A stretch of DNA of 5,864 nucleotides from Candidatus Cloacimonadota bacterium (GTDB lineage Bacteria; Hydrothermota; E44-bin80). The position numbers and the translations under genes were made by a program. Numbering within the stretch: the stretch's first letter is position 1; every line of letters starts with the position of its first letter. The stretch is from contig SOKD01000165.1 in the NCBI GenBank assembly GCA_004376305.1, forward strand, positions 1 through 5,864, written 5' to 3'. Under the pieces are notes generated by a model. It did no database searches. It was given only the letters and a program-made list of their open reading frames with translations, and had not been told where the DNA came from. Of the stretch, positions 1 to 4,613 are shown piece after piece.

Positions 1-1382
1 CAGCTCACGAAACCAACAACAGATACCGCTACCTTCTCAGTGACGGTCAAACAGGTCTCTCTGTTGCTTTTGATCTGCCAACCCAGCTCGGTTATGATTC
101 TGACAATACCCGTTCATCAGGAGAAATTGGTAAGGTTGGAGTTGCGGTGAGTGTATTGCCAGATATGATTGAAATTTTTAGAAATATCCCGCTCGATAGG
201 GTTTCTACATCAATGACAATAAATGCAACCGCTCCAATCGTTCTTGCCATGTATTTGCTTGTTGCAGATCACAGCGGCGTTGAACAGAACACATTGAGGG
301 GAACAGTACAGAATGACCCATTAAAGGAATTCCTTGCAAGAGGAAACTATATCTTTCCTGTAGAACCATCAGTAAGAATTGCGATCGATCTGTGGGAATA
401 CTGCATGAAGCATGTTCCCGGATGGAACTATGTCTCCGTATCGGGTTACCATATCAGAGAAGCGGGAGCAACGGCAGTACAGGAACTTGCGCTGACATTT
501 TCTAATGCAATCGCTTACGTTGAAGAAGTGCTGAAGCGCGGACTTGATATAGATGATTGTGCTCCGCGTATCTCCTTTTTCCTTGGTGCTCACAATAATT
601 TTCTTGAAGAGATCGCTAAATTCAGGGCAGCAAGACGGATATGGGCACGCATTATTAAGGAGCAATTTCACTCAAGGAATCCAAAATCCCAAAGACTACG
701 ATTTCATACTCAAACCTGCGGATCAACGCTGACGGCACAGGAACCAGAGAATAATATCATAAGGATTTCATTGCAGGCATTGTCAGCAATTCTGGGTGGA
801 ACTCAGAGCCTTCACACAAATTCATTTGATGAAGCACTGAATTTGCCCTCTGAAAATTCTGTAAAAATCGCTTTACGAACACAACAAATCCTTGCTTTCG
901 AGACTGAAATACCTGGCATTATTGATCCCTTTGGTGGCTCGTACAGCATGGAAAAATTAACGGATAGCATGGAAGCAGAAACGGAATCGCTCCTTAAATT
1001 AATTAAAGAAAAGGGTGGAGCTATTGAGTGCATCAATAACGGATTTTCAAAAAATCTTATTGAGGAAAGTGCTTATCTCTACCAAAGTGAAATTGAAAAA
1101 AAGCAAAGGAAGATAGTTGGGCTCAATTTTCCAAAACAGGAAAAATTAGAATCACCTGTCCCCGCATTCTCACGAGCCCTAAAAGATGAGAGGAGGAATT
1201 ATCTCGAAACATTTCGTACTACAAGAAACAATGAGAAAGTTCAGGAATCCCTTGACAAACTGCAAAAAATGCCAAAAGGTACCACAAACCTTATGCCAGG
1301 ATTTATTGATGCTGTAAAAAACAGTTGTACCCTTGGTGAAATTACCAATGTTTTAGCAAAGGAGTTTGGGACGTATGATTAA
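1..1382 (+). CDS. mcmA1: Methylmalonyl-CoA mutase, large (catalytic) subunit of the split type, 5'-partial
   Basis: Catalyses the reversible adenosylcobalamin-dependent rearrangement of (R)-methylmalonyl-CoA to succinyl-CoA in the cytoplasm. The reading frame is open from the window edge (first full codon at 3, reading AHETNNRYRYLLSDGQTGLS), so about 90 N-terminal residues are missing. Family motifs run in order: GLSVAFDLPTQLGYDS, STSMTINATAP, SGYHIREAGAT, EEIAKFRAAR, STLTAQ, GGTQSLHTNS. From remembered alignment to the Propionibacterium shermanii enzyme, Gln197 is at 309-311, Arg207 at 339-341, and Tyr243-His244 at 447-452. The Arg (KEFLAR) is diagnostic: isobutyryl- and 2-hydroxyisobutyryl-CoA mutases have Gln there. 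The Tyr89 position lies upstream of the window. The protein ends at FGTYD, where the linker to the C-terminal cobalamin domain (DGHDRG motif) would start, so a separate small subunit is needed. Its last 8 bases overlap the epimerase gene. Identity is very secure; methylmalonyl specificity is strongly supported. Confidence 0.96.
   Translation, partial: AHETNNRYRYLLSDGQTGLSVAFDLPTQLGYDSDNTRSSGEIGKVGVAVSVLPDMIEIFRNIPLDRVSTSMTINATAPIVLAMYLLVADHSGVEQNTLRGTVQNDPLKEFLARGNYIFPVEPSVRIAIDLWEYCMKHVPGWNYVSVSGYHIREAGATAVQELALTFSNAIAYVEEVLKRGLDIDDCAPRISFFLGAHNNFLEEIAKFRAARRIWARIIKEQFHSRNPKSQRLRFHTQTCGSTLTAQEPENNIIRISLQALSAILGGTQSLHTNSFDEALNLPSENSVKIALRTQQILAFETEIPGIIDPFGGSYSMEKLTDSMEAETESLLKLIKEKGGAIECINNGFSKNLIEESAYLYQSEIEKKQRKIVGLNFPKQEKLESPVPAFSRALKDERRNYLETFRTTRNNEKVQESLDKLQKMPKGTTNLMPGFIDAVKNSCTLGEITNVLAKEFGTYD
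1358..1364 (+). promoter_or_regulatory. Ribosome binding site that fixes the epimerase start
   Basis: AAAGGAG lies inside the 3' end of the mutase gene, 10 bases before the ATG at 1375. An in-frame TTG at 1366 would leave only one base after the Shine-Dalgarno sequence, so the ATG at 1375 is preferred. The arrangement suggests translational coupling of mutase and epimerase. Confidence 0.75.
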
Positions 1383-1770
1383 AGGAATTGATCACATTGC
1401 CATTGCGGTCCAATCAATCGAGAAAACAGCAAAGCTCTTTGATATCTATTTTGGATTGACCCTCGATCACATCGAGAGAATTGAGAAACAGGGAATCAGG
1501 CTCGCTACCATAAAGATTGGAGAAATGAACATTGAACTCATTGAACCGCTCACAAGAGAATCATCTGTTGCGCGTTTCCTTATGAAAAGAGGTGAGGGTA
1601 TTCACCACATTGCCTTTAGAGTTAAGAAAATCGAAAAGGTTCTTACAGAACTGAAAAGCAAAGGCGTTAAGATTGTTGATCGCGAACCTCGCAAAGGAAT
1701 GAAGGGTAAAAAGATTGCATTTCTCTCCCCAGGGAATGTTGCCGGAATGCTCATAGAACTCTGCGAATAG
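1375..1770 (+). CDS. mce: Methylmalonyl-CoA epimerase
   Basis: Interconverts (S)- and (R)-methylmalonyl-CoA, linking the product of propionyl-CoA carboxylation to the mutase. The protein has 131 residues, normal for this small metalloenzyme of the vicinal-oxygen-chelate (glyoxalase) superfamily. Two repeated beta-alpha-beta-beta-beta modules are visible: IDHIAIAV near residue 5 and IHHIAFRV near residue 76. The metal ligands expected from the P. shermanii enzyme (His12, Gln65, His91, Glu141) align with His7, Glu54 (in IELIEPL), His78 and Glu128 (in LIELCE). Glu in place of Gln is common in the family. The segment ESSVARFLMKRGEGIHH is typical of this epimerase and sets it apart from glyoxalase I. 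The gene overlaps the mutase stop codon by 8 bases, and the pairing with a mutase gene confirms the role. Ser118 replaces the His often seen in the late FLHPK motif; this position is not a ligand. Confidence 0.95.
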   Translation: MIKGIDHIAIAVQSIEKTAKLFDIYFGLTLDHIERIEKQGIRLATIKIGEMNIELIEPLTRESSVARFLMKRGEGIHHIAFRVKKIEKVLTELKSKGVKIVDREPRKGMKGKKIAFLSPGNVAGMLIELCE

Positions 1771-1820
1771 TAAATCCATTCTGCTGGAGTAGAGTCTTAA
1801 AACAACGCGATAGATAAATT

Positions 1821-1827
1821 GAGGAGG
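1821..1827 (+). promoter_or_regulatory. Strong Shine-Dalgarno sequence of the PLP-enzyme gene
   Basis: GAGGAGG sits 4 bases before the ATG at 1832 and is the best ribosome binding site in the window. It supports that start and suggests the PLP enzyme is translated independently of the epimerase, which ends 61 bases upstream. The rest of that gap (1771-1820) shows no convincing promoter, hairpin or terminator, so read-through from mce is likely. Confidence 0.75.
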
Positions 1828-1831
1828 AACT

Positions 1832-3019
1832 ATGAAAGTAGAAACAAAGGTGGTTCACGGTAAGGGAATCACTGTCGATTCCGCTTCAAGAGCAATCGCA
1901 CCAGCCATCCAGACTGCTGCTGTTTTCAGTTTCAAATGTGCCGAACACGGCGCAAGACTTTTTGCCGGTGAAGAAGAGGGTTACATCTACACACGTCTTG
2001 GCAATCCCACGCTGCGCTTGCTTGAGGAGAAAATGGCATTCCTTGAGGGTGGAGAATCAGCAGCAGCATTTGCATCAGGAATGGCTGCAATTAGTACGAC
2101 TATACTCGCGCTCTGCGATGCTGGTGATAATATAATCGCATCTTCCCCTATTTACGGTGGTACCTTTGCTTTGCTGTCAAAACTCCTTCCCCGTTGGGGT
2201 ATTGAAATACGATGGGCTCAGGCAACAAAATTCGTGCAGCAGATAGAAAAAAATAAGCTGATTGATGAAAGAACTAAACTGTTTCTCATTGAAACACCCG
2301 CAAATCCAACCCTCGATCTGGTTGATCTTGCTGAGGCAGCAAACATGGCAAAAACCTACAACATCCCCACTGCTGTTGACCAGACATTTGCAACCTTCTA
2401 TTTCCAGAAATGCCTTGATTTTGGAATTGATATTGCTATCTACAGCACAACGAAGTTCATAGGCGGACACAGCGATGCAATTGGAGGAATCACCATTTCC
2501 ACCAGGGACCTTATGAGGAAAATTAAGGATGAGACGCTGATAGATCTCGGCGGGGTAATGTCTCCTTTCAATGCATTCCTCTTCCTTCGTGGCTTGAAGA
2601 CACTCGCTGTCCGGATGGACAGACACAATTGTAATGCAATGAAAATTGCTCAGTACCTCGAGGAACACCCGCGGATTGAAAATGTCTTCTATCCATACCT
2701 TGAATCAAACCCACAGTATGCGCTCGCAAAAAAACAGATGTCAGGTGGTTCCGGTCTCCTTTCGTTCAATATCAAGGGAGGAAAAGAAAAAGGAAAAACA
2801 TTTCTCGACAATCTCAACCTTTTGTGTATCGCTGTCAGTCTTGGCTCCGTTAATACCCTTATTGAACACCCAGCCTCAATGACTCATTCCACGTATTCTG
2901 CTGAAGAATTGAAGGAAGCGGGTATCCCTGAAGGACTCATCAGGGTATCGATAGGCATCGAGAATGCAGAGGACCTTATCGAGGATATGGATCAATCTCT
3001 CAATAAAACGTTCTCCTGA
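1832..3019 (+). CDS. Methionine gamma-lyase-like PLP enzyme (Cys/Met metabolism family)
   Basis: A 395-residue fold-type I PLP enzyme of the trans-sulfuration family. Methionine gamma-lyase splits methionine to methanethiol, ammonia and 2-oxobutyrate; relatives act on cystathionine or acylated homoserine. Visible landmarks: YIYTRLGNPT (cofactor-phosphate Tyr53 and Arg55 from the neighbouring subunit), ASGMAAIS (82-88), stacking Tyr108, ETPANPT (154-160), Asp183 for the pyridine nitrogen, the Schiff-base Lys208 in STTKFIGGH, MSPFNAFLFLRG, HPASMTHS, and carboxylate-binding Arg371. GEEEGYIYTRLGNPT, MSPFNA and HPASMTHS resemble Citrobacter and Pseudomonas methionine gamma-lyases more than other branches as I recall them. 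However, two lyase hallmarks are changed: the Cys116 equivalent is Gly110 (IYGGTF) and the Lys240 equivalent is Ile237. Gly-Gly at that spot is usual in cystathionine gamma-synthases/lyases and O-acetylhomoserine sulfhydrylases. Its length is too short for a typical MetY. The family is secure, the substrate is not. Its place inside a methylmalonyl-CoA cluster favours a 2-oxobutyrate-forming lyase. Confidence 0.9.
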   Translation: MKVETKVVHGKGITVDSASRAIAPAIQTAAVFSFKCAEHGARLFAGEEEGYIYTRLGNPTLRLLEEKMAFLEGGESAAAFASGMAAISTTILALCDAGDNIIASSPIYGGTFALLSKLLPRWGIEIRWAQATKFVQQIEKNKLIDERTKLFLIETPANPTLDLVDLAEAANMAKTYNIPTAVDQTFATFYFQKCLDFGIDIAIYSTTKFIGGHSDAIGGITISTRDLMRKIKDETLIDLGGVMSPFNAFLFLRGLKTLAVRMDRHNCNAMKIAQYLEEHPRIENVFYPYLESNPQYALAKKQMSGGSGLLSFNIKGGKEKGKTFLDNLNLLCIAVSLGSVNTLIEHPASMTHSTYSAEELKEAGIPEGLIRVSIGIENAEDLIEDMDQSLNKTFS

Positions 3020-3048
3020 GCATATGTTAGCAAAAGACCCATTAATTG

Positions 3049-3076
3049 CGTTTCAATCGTTGGAACGTTTGAAACG
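3049..3076. promoter_or_regulatory. Near-perfect 28-base palindrome before cobO (operator or RNA hairpin candidate)
   Basis: The left arm CGTTTCAATCGTT (3049-3061) and the right arm AACGTTTGAAACG (3064-3076) are reverse complements except for one T-T mismatch (3057/3068), with GG at the centre. It fills most of the 74-base gap between the PLP enzyme and cobO and ends 17 bases before the cobO ATG. No T-run follows on either strand, so it is not a standard intrinsic terminator. The dyad symmetry fits a binding site for a dimeric regulator, or an mRNA hairpin affecting cobO translation. The symmetry is seen directly; the function is inferred. Confidence 0.5.
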
Positions 3077-3093
3077 AGCAAAACGAAACAACC

Positions 3094-3630
3094 ATGAATT
3101 CCCAATCGAATGACTTAGGCCTTATTCAGGTTTTCACCGGAGACGGGAAAGGTAAAACAACAGCAGCTCTCGGTGAAGCCCTGAGGGCATGCGGACATGG
3201 CTTCAAGGTCCTTGTTGTCCAGTTCATGAAAGGTGATATACGGTATGGTGAATTCAACATTGCTCCAAAGTTACCAAATTTTGAATTGCGACAATTCGGG
3301 CTCCCCACTTTTGTCAAGAGAGGTGAACCATCCGCTGAAGATTTGCGACTCGCCCGAGAAGGCTTCGAGTTTGCCAAATCCGCCATACAAAGCAAGGCAT
3401 ATGATATGGTAATACTCGATGAACTCAACGTGGCAATTGATTATGGTCTTATAAAACTCGAGGATGTACTGGCATTTCTGAAGGATAGACCGGAAGGTGT
3501 TGAAATCATTATTACGGGAAGGAATGCACCGAAGCAAATCATCGAGATTGCTGATTTGGTAAGCAAGATCGAGGAAATCAAACATCCCTATCAAAAGGGT
3601 ATACTGGGAAGGAAAGGCGTTGAATGGTAA
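3094..3630 (+). CDS. cobO: Cob(I)alamin (corrinoid) adenosyltransferase, CobO/CobA/BtuR family
   Basis: Transfers the 5'-deoxyadenosyl group of ATP to cob(I)alamin, producing the adenosylcobalamin used by the mutase. The 178-residue protein has the family P-loop GDGKGKTT at 16-23, followed by AALGEALRACGHG, VVQFMKGD (41-48), the Walker B-like VILDELNVAIDYG (106-118), IIITGRNAP, and the C-terminal HPYQKGILGRKGVEW. These place it in the CobA/CobO/BtuR type rather than the unrelated PduO or EutT types. Length is close to the family norm, and no truncation is seen. An in-frame TGA at 3070-3072 leaves ATG 3094 as the only good start, yet there is no Shine-Dalgarno sequence before it. The 3' end overlaps meaB by 7 bases. 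The gene probably serves the mutase directly, by de novo synthesis or by recycling of damaged cofactor. Confidence 0.95.
   Translation: MNSQSNDLGLIQVFTGDGKGKTTAALGEALRACGHGFKVLVVQFMKGDIRYGEFNIAPKLPNFELRQFGLPTFVKRGEPSAEDLRLAREGFEFAKSAIQSKAYDMVILDELNVAIDYGLIKLEDVLAFLKDRPEGVEIIITGRNAPKQIIEIADLVSKIEEIKHPYQKGILGRKGVEW
3609..3617 (+). promoter_or_regulatory. Ribosome binding site of meaB within the end of cobO
   Basis: AAGGAAAGG lies in the last codons of cobO, 6 bases before the ATG at 3624. It supports that start and coupled translation of the adenosyltransferase and the chaperone. Confidence 0.65.
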
Positions 3631-4565
3631 AGGCTTTGCTGGAGAGATTCTTTTCTGGGAATAAGGTTGTCCTTGCCAAACTTATCACCATTATTGAAAA
3701 TGATGACCCACAGGCGGATGAAGTAATACATACTATCTACCCGAAAATGAAAAATTGCTGCAGGATTGGTTTTACGGGCCCCCCCGGCGTAGGCAAGAGC
3801 ACTCTGCTTGAAAAAGTCATCATGCAACTCAGAAAAAATGAGAAAACCGTTGCTGCTGTTAGCGTTGATCCAACAAGCCCTTTTACGGGTGGCGCAATCC
3901 TTGGTGATAGAATAAGAATGACAAAGGTATATCTTGATGAGGGAGTGTTCATCAGAAGCATGGCATCCAGGGGAAGCCTCGGAGGAATTGCGCATAAAAC
4001 AAAATCCGTCTGTGACCTCATTGACGCATTCGGTTTTGACTACATTTTCATTGAAACGGTTGGTGTCGGGCAGATTGAGATTGATATTATGGATGCATCC
4101 CATATTACCGTTGTTATACTCGCACCAGAATCTGGAGATGGGATACAGACGCTTAAGGCAGGTCTCATGGAAATTGGAGATATCTTTGTTGTCAACAAGG
4201 GTGATAGAGATGGAGCGGACAATCTTGTTAATCTGATTCGATATTCCATGGAATTAAAACAGGAAAAAACAGGACGGCAACCAAAGGTTATCAAAACAAT
4301 AGCAACCGGTGTTGAGGGTGTCAATGAACTTGTTGATACAATAACCGCTACCTGTCGGGAATTCGAGCAAAGAGGAACATTTGATAGCCAGAAAGAAACC
4401 TGGGCTCGAAAGGAAATTCAGAGACTTATTGAAAGAGAGGTTATGGAGGTTTTCTGGAAAGACAGTAAGAAGAGAGTACTCCTTGACAATTGTGTCAAGG
4501 ATGTAATTAAAGGAAAACTCACGCCATTCGAAGCACAAAAGATATTACTCGCAAAGAAAGAATGA
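3624..4565 (+). CDS. meaB: MeaB/ArgK-family G-protein chaperone of methylmalonyl-CoA mutase
   Basis: A SIMIBI-class P-loop GTPase (human homologue MMAA) that gates adenosylcobalamin transfer from the adenosyltransferase to the mutase and protects the mutase from inactivation. The 313 residues match the family length. An N-terminal helical region (about 1-45) is followed by the Walker A/G1 motif GPPGVGKST (52-60), the family signature DPTSPFTGGAILGDRIRM (82-99), the SMASRGSLGG stretch (112-121), G3 ETVGVGQ (144-150) and G4 NKGD (190-193). A C-terminal helical arm (about 240-313) probably serves dimerisation. Ile151 follows GQ where Ser is common (GQSE). The gene starts inside the last codons of cobO. 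Older databases call this family ArgK (arginine/ornithine transport kinase); the mutase, epimerase and cobO neighbours make the MeaB role nearly certain. Confidence 0.96.
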   Translation: MVKALLERFFSGNKVVLAKLITIIENDDPQADEVIHTIYPKMKNCCRIGFTGPPGVGKSTLLEKVIMQLRKNEKTVAAVSVDPTSPFTGGAILGDRIRMTKVYLDEGVFIRSMASRGSLGGIAHKTKSVCDLIDAFGFDYIFIETVGVGQIEIDIMDASHITVVILAPESGDGIQTLKAGLMEIGDIFVVNKGDRDGADNLVNLIRYSMELKQEKTGRQPKVIKTIATGVEGVNELVDTITATCREFEQRGTFDSQKETWARKEIQRLIEREVMEVFWKDSKKRVLLDNCVKDVIKGKLTPFEAQKILLAKKE

Positions 4566-4576
4566 GCAATTAAGCT

Positions 4577-4589
4577 CGTTTCGTTCGTT
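4577..4589 (+). repeat. Possible second copy of the palindrome arm, after meaB
   Basis: CGTTTCGTTCGTT matches the left arm of the pre-cobO palindrome (CGTTTCAATCGTT, 3049-3061) at 11 of 13 bases, but has no matching right arm. It lies in the 48-base gap between meaB and the carboxypeptidase gene, just after a 4-bp GAGC/GCTC inverted repeat (4564-4577) too weak to call a terminator. It could be a regulator half-site or chance. Confidence 0.2.
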
Positions 4590-4613
4590 TATCGGTCATA
4601 CTCAATACAACCA

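Noticed and set aside
147..149. GTG at 147 as the start of the mutase gene
   Set aside because: The frame is open to the window edge and the upstream codons encode conserved mutase sequence (ETNNRYRYLL, GLSVAFDLPTQLG), so 147 is an internal Val codon.
1366..1368. TTG at 1366 as the epimerase start
   Set aside because: It is one base from the Shine-Dalgarno sequence and adds only three residues; ATG 1375 has correct spacing and gives the usual N-terminus.
2177..2668. Open frame of 163 codons on the minus strand opposite the PLP enzyme
   Set aside because: It overlaps conserved catalytic regions of the PLP enzyme, and its Cys-rich translation resembles no family I know.
3049..3093. Intrinsic terminator between the PLP enzyme and cobO
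   Set aside because: The hairpin is strong but is followed by A-rich sequence on the + strand, with no T-run on either strand.
3020..3093. Cobalamin riboswitch upstream of cobO
   Set aside because: The gap is too short and I find no B12-box-like conserved core.
3591..4103. Long open frame (170 codons) on the minus strand opposite meaB
   Set aside because: It lies wholly over meaB and the end of cobO, both well supported, and its translation shows no recognisable motif.
4564..4590. Terminator after meaB
   Set aside because: The GAGC/GCTC stem is only 4 bp and the following sequence is T-rich but broken by C and G; too weak to call.
4574..4602. Promoter for the carboxypeptidase gene
   Set aside because: CATACT at 4597-4602 matches a -10 box at 4 of 6 bases, but there is no credible -35 box at the right distance.
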